Positions 9,857-21,608 of a stretch of 64,000 nucleotides of DNA are shown one piece after another. Every line of letters begins with the position of its first letter. Within the stretch, counting starts at the first letter, position 1. This DNA comes from Bombyx mori (lineage: Eukaryota; Arthropoda; Insecta; Lepidoptera; Bombycidae): contig NC_085130.1 of the NCBI RefSeq assembly GCF_030269925.1, positions 3,546,501-3,610,500 on the forward strand, in the 5' to 3' direction. Below the pieces are notes generated by a model. The model did no database searches. It was given only the letters and a program-made list of their open reading frames with translations, and was not told the DNA's origin. Both the position numbers and the translations under genes were made by a program.

Positions 9857-10303
9857 ATTGTTTTTTATCTTTTTGGCTTAGATCGGTGGACGAACTCAGA
9901 GCCCGCCTGGTGTTAAGTGGTTACTGGAGCCCATAGACATCTACAACGTAAATGCGCCACCCACCTTGAGATATAAGTTCTAAGGTCTCAAGTATAGTTA
10001 CAACGGCTGCCCCGCCCTTCGAACCGAAACGCATTACTGCTTCACGGCAGAAATAGGCAGGATGGTGGTACCTACCCGCGCGGACTCACAAGAGGTCCTA
10101 CCACCAGTAATTACGCAAATTATAATTTTGCGGGTTTCATTTTTACTACACGATGTTATTCCTTCAACGCGGAAGTCAATCGTGAACATTTGTTGAGTAC
10201 GTATTTCATTAGAAAAAAAAGGTACCCGCCTGCGGGATTCGAACACCGATACATCGCTCAACACGAATGCATCGGACGTCTTATCCCTTAGGCCACGACG
10301 ACT
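9857..10303 (-). mobile_element. Bm1 SINE, full length
   Basis: Minus-strand full-length copy with tRNA head. Box B GTTCGAATCCC lies at about 10232-10242, and the TAAGG-type box A sits at the right end by ACGACGAC. The body matches the consensus closely. The tail is short and degenerate. Confidence 0.9.
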
Positions 10304-10469
10304 TTATTTTTTGACTTGATTTCAAATTTACAAAAAGATAAATAAAATGAAAGAATAAAAAATCATACTATGAATCGAACCTAAATGACCTTACGAAACT
10401 TTCCACAATTGCATTACTATATTATGTAAGTGATAAACAAAAGATATACAAAATATGCGTTTTGAAGGA

Positions 10470-10650
10470 CCTCCTCAAGGACTCTCAAGCATCGGTCACC
10501 GTCTTCATCGAACTCGTTGACAAGAGTTCGAAGAGTGAACTAACCCAAAGTCACAGCCCACTGAGTTTCTCGCCGGATTTTGTCAATGGGTCGCGATTCT
10601 GATCCGGCGGTAAATTCTGCGGTGCACTGCTTTTTACTAGGGCAAATGCT
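10470..10650 (+). mobile_element. Family C retroposon fragment, opposite orientation
   Basis: The reverse complement of the family C core: CTGAGTTTCTCGCCGGAT and GATCCGGCGGTAAATTCTGC match the minus strands of 36663-36990 and 44872-45181. Both ends are lost. Confidence 0.7.
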
Positions 10651-10664
10651 ACATCTTTACTGGT

Positions 10665-10907
10665 GGTAGGACCTCCTGTGAGTCCGCGCGGGTAGATACC
10701 ACCGTCCTGCCTATTTCTTCCGTGAAGCAGTAATGCGTTTCGGCTTGAAGGGTGGGGCAGCCGTTGTAACTATACTAAGACCTTAGAACTTATATCTCAA
10801 GGTGTGTGGCACATTTACGTTGTAGATGCCTATGGGCTCCAGTAACCACTGAACACCAGGTGGGCTGTAAGCTTGTCCACACATCTAAGCAATAAATAAA
10901 TAAATAA
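10665..10907 (+). mobile_element. Bm1 SINE, short form
   Basis: Begins ACTGGTGGTAGGACCTCCTG and ends CTAAGCAATAAATAAATAAATAA. It lacks the tRNA head, and the tail has degraded into AAAT units. Confidence 0.9.
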
Positions 10908-11157
10908 AAAATGCGTGTGTATATTTTATAACAATCAAAGCGAAGCGTTGCCATGCTTGACTAAAATACATTTACTTGAACCAAAACTAAATGGTTTCAA
11001 AATCAAATAATAAATCTCTGTTAGTTTTAAACTATAATATATTATATTGTTTAGGCAAACGCAATTTGTTTTGAGTTATGTGCGTAATTGTTAGTTATGA
11101 TGTTCCATTATCATCAGGTTCGAATACCGGATTGTATGGGACCAAAGTGCCGCATTT

Positions 11158-11270
11158 TGCCGCGTAGATGGGCGAACGAGCTCACCACATATCTAGTGCT
11201 AAGTGGTCACTGAATCTCCTAAACGAACGCCGGCATCTTGGGTCATTGACATTTAAAGCCCTAATACGGA
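11158..11270 (-). mobile_element. Eroded Bm1 relic
   Basis: GTAGATGGGCGAACGAGCTCAC and CTAGTGCTAAGTGGTCACTG correspond to the tail-proximal Bm1 sequence on the minus strand. The rest is heavily diverged. Confidence 0.5.
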
Positions 11271-11528
11271 TTTTGAAAATGCATATAAGATGCGAATAAA
11301 AATATTTCTTAGGCAACCCTTTGATTTTACTGAAGTAATTAAATCGATTTCTGTCTCATCGTGAGACGCATGAAGGCTGCCCCCTCTAGCACTACATACG
11401 ACCACTCTGTCAATAGTGACACGATTGCGAAGAAGAAGAAAACTTACTTATTACCCAGCGTTGGATTGAACTCCCTGCACTCCACTTAAACACAGATGCG
11501 CCATCAGCTCGTCCGTTTAATACAACTA

Positions 11529-11819
11529 TCTATAAATATAAAAATGAATTGCTGTTCGTTAGTCTCGCTAAAACTCGAGAACGGCTGGACTGATTTCGCT
11601 GATTTTGGTCTTGAATTATTTGTCGAAGTCCAGATAAGGTTTAAAAGGTAGATAAATATGAAAACGCTCGGAATATAAACAAAAATAACAATTTTGTTTT
11701 TCCTTTGATGTGTCCCCCGTCGGACGGATAACTTTTGTTTGTTTTAAGTTTATTTTATACAAAAGTTTAGGTCTTTTATTTATCGATTGAGGCACTACGA
11801 TGTCTGCCGGGTCAGCTAG
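11529..11819 (+). mobile_element. Non-autonomous Helitron
   Basis: Starts TC after host A (TCTATAAATATAAAAATG) and ends GCCGGGTCAGCTAG before host T. The sequence GGCA...TGCC near the end could form the subterminal hairpin. The interior AACTCGAGAACGGCTGGACTG is typical of lepidopteran copies. There is no Rep/helicase coding. Confidence 0.75.
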
Positions 11820-12325
11820 TCAGTAATAAATAAGTGTCCGTACGTAAAACAAAATGGGTTCAGCGTCAGTTGAGTCATTGCTGTCTTAAAAATACGTTTC
11901 ATATTTCAATGGACGATCGTTTCAATGGATCTCGCTCTAAAGAAAAGCTAATGGGCCGTTCGAGTTTCGTTTTCGCGTTAATTTTTAATTGATGGCTTTC
12001 GGTAATAAAATCGGAAAGAGCTTCTGGATGCTTCCACGCGTTGGGGGCTCGTCGGAGTTAGAAAAAATATAACTCTTGAGGTTTAAGAACATGCGTCCAT
12101 TCACTTCTAAAAAAAATTGCTAATCACTTGCCTGTTTTGATAGATCTTTTAAAATTTCTCTAGATAAAAACGTTTGTCTGGATAAGATGTATTTTAGCCA
12201 CCAGACCGACTATTGTACAATTCTAACTGACTTTTGTCTGATTTTGCAACAGTTGTGTTTTAGTGTGTATTTATTCTCTCACTCTCTACTACTTACAGTA
12301 TTTTCGTAGTCCATTTCAGGGTGCT
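11820..12325. other. No gene recognised
   Basis: Mixed sequence without convincing ORFs or family matches. Confidence 0.5.
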
Positions 12326-12563
12326 TTTTTTGCCTTTGTAGGCAGACGAGTATACCTGATGGTGAGTGGTTACCGTCGCTAATGGACGCCAACAACGCCA
12401 GGGGCAGAGCCAAGCCGCTGCCTACCGTTTAATACTCTCCACAAGCTTCGTTTGAACAAGGACATGTCATAGAGCTCGGGAAACATCATAGAGGGGAGCT
12501 CATTCCAAATCCGGATGGTACGTGGCAAAAAATATCCCTGGAAGCAAATTGTGCCATCCACAG
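12326..12563 (-). mobile_element. BMC1-like LINE 3' fragment
   Basis: The 3' UTR and last codons (LPRTIRIWNELPS, FKRSLW on the minus strand) match the 31.9-34.7 kb element. The copy is 5'-truncated in the FQ-SFLPRT region and has a short A-tail. Confidence 0.85.
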
Positions 12564-12649
12564 TGGTTCTACATATTATGGATAAAAGCGAAAATTCTGA
12601 ACAAGTTCATCCAACCAGTTTTCTAGTCGAGACCAGGACAGTCGCAGTA

Positions 12650-12815
12650 TGGTTAATCCATCAGCTCAAGGTCGCTCAGCGAGCTGCTCGGAGCCTTTTC
12701 GAAGGATAAAATCAGAAATGAGATTATCCGACGGAGAGTTATCGACATAGTTCTGAGAGTCGGCAAGCTGAAGTGGCAGTAGAAGCTGAACATATTCCGT
12801 AGAACGGGTTTTTAG
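12650..12815 (+). pseudogene. RTE-like LINE coding remnant
   Basis: Broken frames give LKVAQRAARSLFEG, then IRNEIIRRRVIDIVLRVGKLKW. These are recognisable post-RT C-terminal motifs of RTE-like elements. Stops and frameshifts make it non-functional. Confidence 0.55.
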
Positions 12816-12832
12816 TGGAAGAAATGGAGAGC

Positions 12833-12900
12833 TGTTCCAACTGCATACAAATTTGAGTTAACTTTTACGCTATCGAAAACGTTAAAAAACTCGCACTAAA
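12833..12900 (+). mobile_element. Half of a mariner-associated MITE
   Basis: CTGTTCCAACTGCATACAAA...AACGTTAAAAAACTCGCACTAA matches the right half of the MITE at 63053-63226, including its terminal inverted repeat. The left half is missing. Confidence 0.65.
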
Positions 12901-13162
12901 CATACAGATGTATCTTATTCGTATCGAGTACCTCTGTGAAACACCCTGTATAACATTGAATCGCATTAACAATAAAAAAAAGTTTCAGACGTGTCTCACT
13001 TGGAAGTCGATAAAGCGTGGATGCAACTGCGGTCTATCCATCATTATTGATGACGTCATTTGTCCGACTGACCCTTCAGATACGTTCAGCGCATAGAGAA
13101 TCGGATCTCGGTGCCAGTCGGTGCAAGTATCAAACACAAAGCGATTTAGCCAATAAATATTA

Positions 13163-13486
13163 CTAGATGATGACCGAGCCTTGCTCGTTTTTTTTTTTTG
13201 GATAACGCCATATTGTTTTGTCTTTAAAGCGGTTACTTTCCCTCAATTAAGAAAAATAGTATTATTATTCGCCAATAGTCATAAAGAAGTCATAAAGTTG
13301 ATTATCGATAAAGTTGATTATTGAAAACACGAATAAAACAACATTTTCTGAAAACAAATCGTAGCTAGATCGATTTATCGCCCCCGAAATCCCCTGTATA
13401 CTAAATTTTATGAAAATCGTTGGAGCCGTTTCCGAGATTCAGATTATATATATATATACAATAATTGCTCGTTTAAATGTTTAAGA
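13163..13486 (-). mobile_element. Non-autonomous Helitron, family 2, complete
   Basis: Read on the minus strand it begins TC (host A before it) and ends with the hairpin CGAGC-AAG-GCTCG, then GTCATCAT and CTAG before host T. This is the Helitron 3' signature. 324 bp, no coding. Copies: 24008-24300 and part of 2587-2952. Confidence 0.8.
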
Positions 13487-13985
13487 TTTGTGTCGAATAC
13501 ATACTGCATGTAATAAAACATAAAATGTTGGTCGATCTATTATTAATTAGAGATTAATCGGTGAATTATAAGCAGATCGAAAATTTAATTAAAATCTTAT
13601 GCTCAAGCAAGAGAGTTCCATCTGCTTTCTCTTATTGGGCAACTCAGTCATATCCCTTACACCGTGTACGGTTTTGTGAAATCAGTCAGCAATACTCCCC
13701 ATAGCACGGTACTTCTACATCACGATATCGAGATTTTTGTTTAAAATTATTTAGAAAATTACATTATGCACTATGAACACACAATATATGGGAATACTAC
13801 GAAATTTTTCAGCTTATTTTTTCCGTATAATAGGAAAAAAAAGACATAAAGGCATAGCCAAGATGTTTCATTCAGAAAAATTCGTCTTCTTTTGTGTACT
13901 GGCTTCTCATATAACACGGTTTTGCACAACACGGGACTTTGTAGGAACGTATCTACCGCGTTATAGGAGGATTACGTATACATTT
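13487..13985. other. No gene recognised
   Basis: A 78-codon chance ORF (13773-14009) runs into the adjacent SINE and has no recognisable features. Confidence 0.5.
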
Positions 13986-14240
13986 TATTTTTATTTTTTT
14001 ATTGCTTAGATAGGTGGACGAACTCACAGCCCACCTGGTGCTTAGTGGTTACTGGAGCCTATAGACATCTACAACGTAAATGCGCCACCCACCTTGAGAT
14101 ACAAGTTCTAAGGTCTCAAGCATAGTTACAACGACTGCACCAACCTTTAAACCGAAACGCATTACTGCTTCACTACAGAAATAGGCAGAATAGTGGTACC
14201 TACCCGTGCGGACTTACAAGAGTTCCTACCCAGTTCCAAT
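13986..14240 (-). mobile_element. Bm1 SINE, short form
   Basis: Tail and body on the minus strand. The copy breaks just short of the usual ACTGGTGG boundary (CCTACCCAGTT). Confidence 0.85.
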
Positions 14241-14599
14241 AACAGTGACACGTTTTTCGAAATAGTAAAAGAGCGGTCGCTACGCGCTCGTACCTTGGAC
14301 CGAACAAACTGAAGTCACGTACTCAATATTTATGGTTAAGGAAACACCGAGTCACGCCGATTTATCTATCTGTTACTCCTTTATAATATTCAGAAATTCG
14401 CCTTGTTGAGCTTCCGAAGCGATTAATCATGGAAATTTTCGGTTCGCTCCCGTTACGTCGTCTTGTTTTGGGAATCATTAGAATTTTTGATTACATAATG
14501 TGACGACTGGGTTGGGCCGAGGTACAAATTGATCTGATTCGGGATGAACTCGGGATTCGTATAGCTAATGAGTCCGTTTTAATAGAACTAAACACCCAA
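14241..14599. other. No gene recognised
   Basis: Unique-looking sequence. No features could be supported. Confidence 0.45.
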
Positions 14600-14865
14600 A
14601 AAAGCTCTCTGCCATCTACCATTATGAGCTTCTTCGAAAACATCATGCGGCCTCCCAGAAATGAATTAGAGAAGCTCATAATTTCGGGTCACATAGAAGG
14701 AAAGCGCGCCGTGGGCCGTCAGCGAACACCAGCCAGATGGTCAGATCTGGTTAAGAAAGCGGTTGGTGGTGACCATGCGGTCCGTACCACCCATGACCGA
14801 ACACTGTAGAGTAAAGTCACATGTGATCACGATCCTCAGCAGTGAGGGAAAGCTAAACAAGAAGA
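14600..14865 (+). pseudogene. LINE ORF2 C-terminal remnant (RTE-like)
   Basis: Translates as MRPPRNELEKLIISGHIEGK, then GRQRTPARWSDLVKKAVGG, a stop and DHDPQQ. This matches the plan of the remnants at 55625-55870 and 63388-63669: LEKLI-GK..GKR..GR...RW.D and a DP(Q)-type ending. It is 5'-truncated and frame-broken. A GAA-rich stretch follows. Confidence 0.6.
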
Positions 14866-14889
14866 ATATATATTTATATATATATTTCT

Positions 14890-15088
14890 TCTATGCGTGT
14901 TTTTGTCACTGAACTCCTCCTAAACGGCTGGACAGATTTGATTTTTTTTTTGTATGCATTTGGGTGGCACCCTGGATGGTTTAGATTCACAAATCAGCCC
15001 GGCAGATGGCGCTGCAGTCGGTATCTAGGTTATTTATCTTTCCTAGAAATAATTTATATGGAAAAAGAACGTTTGCCGGGCCAGCTAG
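14890..15088 (+). mobile_element. Helitron 3' portion
   Basis: CTAAACGGCTGGACAGATTTGA and the end GTTTGCCGGGCCAGCTAG before T match the Helitron group at 11529-11819 and 53225-53573. The 5' terminus is not identifiable. Confidence 0.65.
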
Positions 15089-15135
15089 TGCTATGTAAAA
15101 TGTTGCATTTATGGCTATAGACTTAGTACTGTAAT

Positions 15136-15560
15136 TGTCATCGTGGTCTAAAGAATAAGACGCCCGGTGCATTCGTATCGAGCGATGCGACCGTCCGGTG
15201 TTCGTAAGCGGGTGCCAATCTTTCTAATGGAATACGTACTTAACACATGTTCACTTCAGAAAGACTTCAGCCATGAAGCAATAATATCGTGTAAAAAAAC
15301 GAATACTATAATTTTCTTCATTACTGGTGGTGGGGGCGTTTTTTGAAGCCAGCACGGGTAAGTACCGCCCTGCCTATTTCTGCAGTCTAACAGTAATGAG
15401 TTTCGGTTTGATGGGGTAGCTGTTGTACTATAAAACTGAGCCTTAGAACTCATGTCTCAAGGTAAGTGACGACATTTAAATTGTTGACGTCTATAAGCTT
15501 CGGTGACCACTTCAGACCAGGTAGACCATGGCCGTCCACCCATCTAAGCAAGAAATCAAA
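15136..15560 (+). mobile_element. Bm1 SINE, full length, old
   Basis: The tRNA-like head is diverged (CATCGTGGTCTAAAGAATAAG; box B degraded to GTGTTCGTAAGCG). Body and tail are recognisable, ending CTAAGCAAGAAATC. Heavy divergence means an old insertion with a probably dead promoter. Confidence 0.8.
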
Positions 15561-15886
15561 AAACCTCAAAAAAACACTAATGTCACTTTCAAAGCTGAAT
15601 GGTTTCTGGAAAAAATGAACACCGCAAATGCGTTGCGAATTAGCAAAAGCATGCACTTGCAGTAGTAGCAAAGTATTTAATTATTAATTTTGGATTAAAT
15701 CTTGAATGAATTGATTTTGGATTAAATCAGATTAAATTAGGCATTGTAAATAAAATATTGTTTTATAAATGACATATAGTCAAGCTTAGTTTTAATGACA
15801 TAAGTTTAGTTATAATGAGCTGGCATTTCGTTCTAGTAACGGTTAGGTGCGCGTCTAAAAATATCTCGAGTAAGACAGAATCTGTT
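15561..15886. other. No gene recognised
   Basis: AT-rich, with a locally repeated TTTTGGATTAAAT (about 15690 and 15717). Nothing else. Confidence 0.5.
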
Positions 15887-16135
15887 TTATTATTTCTGTA
15901 TATGGCCAGATCAGCTCGCCAGCTATCTGGTATAACATATCCACTAAAGTTCTTAGATATCTGAACGTAATGTCCCTCGAGATTTAAGGTTCAGCTTTAA
16001 ACAGCTACCACGCGGAGGAAGATCTATTTTAAAATGGAATTTATGACAAATTCGGGGTAAAAATCGAAAAGGATAGCTACCTGAGTGTGGTACCTAACCC
16101 TGTGGACTAAACAACATAAAAGCTTAAACTTTAGT
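15887..16135 (-). mobile_element. Very old Bm1 relic
   Basis: The order of diverged blocks (CAGATCAGCTCGCCAGC, CCTCGAGATTTAAGGTTC, AGCTACCACGC, GTGGTACCTAACCCTGTGG) follows the minus-strand Bm1. Confidence 0.45.
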
Positions 16136-16602
16136 ACCGTGATGTTAAATTAGAGGAATGCGATTTGTTTCCAAATTAGTGAGACACGCGAAAGCCCTGA
16201 GAGCTTTGTGCGTCGCCCTATTAAAACTCAAAGTTATGCAAACATAAGCTTTAAGTTAAATTGACTTTCTCGCTCAGCACTAAATTAATCTCTTTGACAG
16301 ATAAACTAAATGTCATACAGTCTGAATTATCTTTATGCGGAATTTGGGATTTTGTACATTAGTGCCATACATGTGTACATATTTGTCATAATGCTGCTCT
16401 AGTGGTGGAGATCCACTGGAAGGCGTGGTAAGGGGAGCCCAAAGGCACTTCGGCGCGGATACTTAGCTGTGTTCAAATAACTCTTCCAGTTTCCAAATGG
16501 GAATCCAAGATAGATTCGCTGCAGAAACATGAACTAATGACTGAACGGATTTGGACATGACCCGGGATACATCAAGTATACTTGCTTTAGTTATAGATAA
16601 TT
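16136..16602. other. No gene recognised
   Basis: No supported feature. Confidence 0.45.
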
Positions 16603-16927
16603 GTTTTTTTTTTATTGTTCTTGTAGGCAGACTAGCATACGGCCCACCTGATGGTGGGTGAATCCCGTTGCTCATGGACGTCAGCAATGCCAGGGGCAGA
16701 GCCAAACCACTGCCTACCTTTTAATACTCTAGCTAAGCTAAGCTAAACTTCTTTTGAAGCAGGACATATCATAGCGCTCGTGAAATACCGTAAAGGGGAG
16801 CTCATTCCAAAGCCAAATGGCACGTGGCAAAAAATATCTCAGGAAGCGTACTGTGGATGAACGCAGTGGCTCCAGGTAGTATGGATGAACTCTACTCCGG
16901 TGGCGGGCGGTGCGATGGTAAAATCGG
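16603..16927 (-). mobile_element. BMC1-like LINE 3' fragment
   Basis: The minus strand encodes FYHRTARHRSRVHPYYLEPL followed by the LINE C-terminus and 3' UTR with A-tail. A small local duplication AGCTAAGCTAAGCTAAA occurs inside it at about 16733. Confidence 0.85.
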
Positions 16928-17436
16928 GTGAAAACGCAGGCACGTCTGGTAAATTGCGATTGAATCTTTGAGCTCATGTCTCGTACGATTTCTTTTATTT
17001 GTGGAACACCTGGTGGATCGCGTATTCGCCTACGAAACTACCGCAACGAAAAATGAAACTTAACGCCAATAAATTAGACCGGTCATTATTACTGTTCCAT
17101 CTGATCTGATACGCCGAAATTAATTCAAACGACCCTATAAAAGCCCTAATTTGCCCTACGATACAGATCTAAGTTACTTACAACGGACAGACACGCTATA
17201 CATATTTCAACGATAATCATTTGTTTTTTACCGGAAAATTAATAGTTTGTTGAAACTGTGATATTTTTATCGTTTTAGTATTTGGGAATCTAGATTTTTT
17301 TATAAGTGTTTAGAATAATGAAATGTAAAACATTGAATAATAAACGGATGAATTAATTAGAAACAGCTAAAAGAAGATACAGGAAAGCGCCTCTATATGG
17401 CACCCTGTAAGGGATATATAAACTATAGAAGCAATT
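16928..17436. other. No gene recognised
   Basis: Unique-looking sequence without a supported ORF. Confidence 0.45.
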
Positions 17437-17685
17437 TTTTTTATTATTTCTTATATGGTTGGACGAGCTCACAGCCCACTTGGGGTTAAGTGGTTACCGG
17501 AACCATTAGACAACTACAACGTAAATGCGCCACCCACCTTGTGATATAAGCTTTAACGTCTCAGTATAGTTACAACGGCTGCCCCACGCTTCAAGCCGAA
17601 ACGCATTACTGCTTCAAGGCAGAAATAGGCGGGGCGGTGGTAGCTACCCGCACGGACTCATAAGAGGTCCTACCACCAGTAAATT
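17437..17685 (-). mobile_element. Bm1 SINE, short form
   Basis: Minus-strand tail and body ending exactly at CCTACCACCAGT, the recurrent 5' boundary. GCCGAAACGC in place of ACCGAAACGC is a private variant. Confidence 0.9.
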
Positions 17686-17972
17686 CACCAGTTAATCAGG
17701 AAGGGTCGTCGTCAGGCAGATAGCCGGTCGTACAACTCTTGCCAAATCCCGCATAGCATGATAAGAGAACATGCTACGCCGACTCCACATAACGTGCGAC
17801 AAGAGTAAGAATAAGAAGAAGTTATAGTTTTATCTTTTAAATCTATGCTGTTTAGATTGAAAATCGGTTGTCTGTAAAGTCGGTTTACTGACTATAGTTG
17901 AACGTGACAACGTCATAAGAAAATACTGATGGAATGGTTTTTTACTCATCGTGAAATAGTTCTGTTAACTTA

Positions 17973-18385
17973 TCTATATATTAATACGTGAAGCAAAAAC
18001 TTTGTACCCCTTTTTACGAAAATTGCGCGGACGGAGGAGTTTGAAATTTTCCACACTTATAGAGAATATAGAGGAGAAGTGCACAATGCTAATGTTTTTT
18101 AAAATAATGTATAAAAGATACATTAAATCAATAAAGAAAATATTACACACACTACATACCATGTATTTGACGCACACACGCATGCATACTATTTATTGTC
18201 AAACTTTTGTTCTTGACGTCTGTTGTCAAATTGAGATTAAATATTGTTTGTCTTTGTTAATATTTTTTATAATGTAGTCTTGGTGAAATTTGTGATTATA
18301 GAAGTATAAAATACAATCATAATAGTGTACAAACTTACAATTCCAATTAATTATAGTCGAATTTCGACTACTGCGGGACCTCTAG
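17973..18385 (+). mobile_element. Non-autonomous Helitron, family 1
   Basis: Host A|TCTATATATTAATACGTG... The 3' end carries the palindrome AGTCGAATTTCGACT, then ACTGCGGGACCT and CTAG before host T. 413 bp. Related copies are at 47972-48383, 52416-52832 and 59663-60050. ORFs inside are not conserved. Confidence 0.9.
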
Positions 18386-18569
18386 TTGTTATAGTTTTGT
18401 CAATTATAGCATAACCTACAATCGCTGTACTAACGGACCGATGCTATTTATTTTAATGATGAAAGCACGAATATTCGACAATATGTCACTGAACATATAT
18501 TTAATATCGAAAGAATAATTACCTTTATCGCCGCAATTATCGTTGCTATAAACAATTGACGAGCGTTAC

Positions 18570-18606
18570 CATGCGGCGTTACCTCAGAGCGAGGTAACGC
18601 CGCATG
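18570..18606. repeat. Perfect 16-bp inverted repeat, 5-nt loop
   Basis: CATGCGGCGTTACCTC and its exact reverse complement are separated by AGAGC. It is GC-rich in AT-rich surroundings. It could be a cruciform, or two fused transposon ends. Confidence 0.95.
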
Positions 18607-21283
18607 AGTCATGTTTTTTCGTGCGTGCAGCTGGCTTCATCGAATTATAAGATGTTGTCACGTCAAAAATTCCTGCTGTACACAAAATGGTTTAACCCGG
18701 ACTTGCGAGGTGAGCGTAGAAATTAGTAATCACATGTTCTTTACCAGACTGGGCTAAAGCTGGTCACGAATTGGTATTTTGAATATTTATTGAAATTGTA
18801 GCCACTCACAGGTTAATCTAATTATACGGCTTCCGATCTAAAGAACGGGAAAATCTTTATGTGTGATGGATAAAAATGAAACGATGAAAGGAGCGAAGGT
18901 GAAACAGAGCGTTCAGGTGTGAGTGAGAGTATATTGTAAGGAAAGGAAGGAAGAAGGAGAAATATGGCGAGGGCAATTGATTGAGCGATGTGTGTGAAAG
19001 AAAGAGGTGTTGGATAATTTTTATTGAAAAAAGTAGCCTAATGTTGACACAAATAAGAACAACAGTCCAGAGCATTAAAATTTACTTCCCACGATACTAA
19101 TATTACATCCATAATATTATTATATACAATACTATTTAAATAACAACCTCGAATTCCGACAAAACATCCTCTAGATTTGGGTATGAGAATTTTTAATATA
19201 TATTTTTTTTGTATTGTATAATTCGCGACGAGAGGAAAAGGAAATGGTTTAGCCCTCTTTGACCCTCTTCAGGGCCGCGACTTTTTAAGGACCCGCAAGG
19301 ATTACAAGGGGTATTTACGGGAATTCCTGTCCTTAAACGAGGGGGCGTAATCCTTGATACTCTCCGCGAATGCTTTCCAATATGGATGTTGAGTGACTGA
19401 AATATTCCTTACGTTCTTGCATACTCTTAGCTCGGGCGAAAAGACACCACGATTCTCACTTAAGTGTAAACATAGAAATTATATTAGATCTCAAATAGAT
19501 TAGAAAAGCACAATACATTTAATTTCCAGTCGTAAATTATCCTTTTATGAATCTATACCTGTATAAAATAATATCAATCGCGATGGCTCCTTTTTTATTA
19601 TTATCTGCGTTGAGTAATCCATGTGAGATTTTGTGTAGCTTTATGAACAAACACAAATAAGTATGTAAATAATCTAGCCATAAATACTGTTACAATGAAA
19701 AACAATGAAACTCAATTTGAATTTTGTACCTGTCCTTCTAATATAAATTTTCATTGTGTTTTCTGCTTTTCGCGCCTATCTTTGTTAAATATTCTTGTGA
19801 TATTAAAATGAAGTCAGGCGATAAAGAAAACGGAATGCCTGTGAAAGCATCTTGCTAAGTACACAAACGTAGAGAGGTAGAGCTGCCGTCATTATAATGT
19901 AAAACTCTATGACCTAATATTTCAAGATGGTTGGCCGCATTCACTTTGTGGTCTCTATGCTTTTAGGAACTCATTTGACACCAATAGAACCATAAGATTG
20001 TCTGGTCATGTACACTATTTTAAAAAGGAACAAAATTGAAACAAACACGTTGTTGCGGGTAGTTTTAAATTGTTTTAATTAAAAGTTGAACGTAACAGAT
20101 TCAATTAACCTTTATTTGTTATAGCGCGCCAGAATAGTGGCTTCCTCGTTGCAATGCTGCAAATAAAAATACTCGTGAAATAAAAGAGAAATTTAATCTG
20201 TGCTATATTTTAGTCCACGTATTTTAATTATTTTATCAAATTTACGGATTCTATTCGATATATTCTTTGTAGCGGTAGCTATCTGGCATAGAACCTAGAA
20301 TGTTTGCCAAAATTCAAACCTCGCGGTAATAAAATTTAGCTAAGATTAGTTTGCATCTTTATATGTATATCTCAGTGTGTCAAGATTCCGATTCGTTGGT
20401 GCAATCGCGAAGCAGTTGTCCTAGAGCTGTTAGGCTTCCTGTATGACCGCTCGATTAGCTAATCTTCCTCTCTTGACTGAGCTCTTGAGTTCACTTACCT
20501 GCCTCGGCGAATCTGGATAAGCTTCTGGGCCATAAGAAAGATTTCCATCCCAAAAAAACATTCGGATCGTCGGTCTACCGAGCAATTTCAACTGCTCGGT
20601 TGAAGACCTTTTCTTTGTAACTTTACGCAGATATAACTCTAAAAGTCCCGAAGGAATTAGGTCCGAGCTTCTCGAAAGGGACTCGTTTTGTCTTGGACAT
20701 GAGATTGTAAATTTCTAGTGCTTTACTAGGAACTAAGAGATGCTTGTCAATTATTAGGTACCACGTACTATTTATAAATAAAGAATGAGACCTACGCAGT
20801 GAGTCGCCATGCTATTTATAGCACCAGTATAATTATTAGCACGCACTTTGAAAATCACGCGCGTGAATCTAGTAAAGCAATTATTTCTAGAACTCGTCTA
20901 GACCTTAATAGTAATACAAGGATGTGTATGGCCGTCTCAAAACTGTCGCTTCATTGAATTCGCGTCATACCACTCGAGTACAAGCGGCTCAGGAAGCTAT
21001 ACTAACGAACCAGTACTCGGAAATATAAGTAAGCGCGTCTGATCACTGTGTGGTACATTGAAATATGTTTTCCACTCGTTCGAAGCACGCGCCAAATAAA
21101 AAACCCTGCTCGTTTACTGTCAAATAAAGGAGTCGGGTTAATATCATCGCATTTTGTCACCAAAAAACCAGATGTCACGTCTAAGAGATGCCGCGGATTA
21201 GAGAAATCATGAGGATATGTCTTAAGGTACTTACGGTAAATCTTTTTGGGGTAGATGTAGACTAGGGTAGATGGAAACTAGAT
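18607..21283. other. Long stretch without recognised genes
   Basis: About 2.7 kb of mostly unique sequence. A patch at about 20395-20640 shares AAGCAGTTGTCCT.GAGCTGTTAGGC with 36595-36632, and GTCGGTCTACCGAGCAA in inverse orientation with about 56250-56270. This suggests a diverged, unnamed repeat. No exon could be supported. Confidence 0.5.
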
Positions 21284-21608
21284 TTTTGGAACGAAGTTCC
21301 TTATCGCGCGTTGTGAAAGGGGGCTAGACGGAAAAAATTCTTACGAAAAGTTGTCACGACACTTTTTAGATCCGTCATTCTGACCAATCAACGTGTAGGC
21401 GCTTATCGCGTGACATTGCTCGTATCCGATTGGTCCGCGTAATGAGTACAGATTCTCGAGATAGCGTTTCAACAATAGTAATTTAGTTCATAGTATTGTT
21501 TTTTTCTTCTTCATAATCCGTAATTTATTATTATAACTTTAAAAAAAAATTACAATTCCTTCACTAATTAATCGAAAGGAACTTCGTTCCATCCGGGTGT
21601 CCCTTGAC
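21284..21608 (+). mobile_element. Family E hairpin-ended repeat
   Basis: TTTTTGGAACGAAGTTCCTTA at the left. At the right, AAGGAACTTCGTTCCATCC is followed by GGTGTC-CCTT-GACACC. The interior is unrelated to the 60.9-kb copy. Non-coding. Confidence 0.75.

Noticed and set aside
17974..18277. ORFs on both strands inside 17973-18385
   Set aside because: They lie within a non-autonomous Helitron, and the other copies do not keep the frames.
18857..19075. 72-codon minus-strand ORF with hydrophobic start
   Set aside because: No splice, promoter or composition support. The plus strand is purine-rich low-complexity sequence, which produces such frames by chance.
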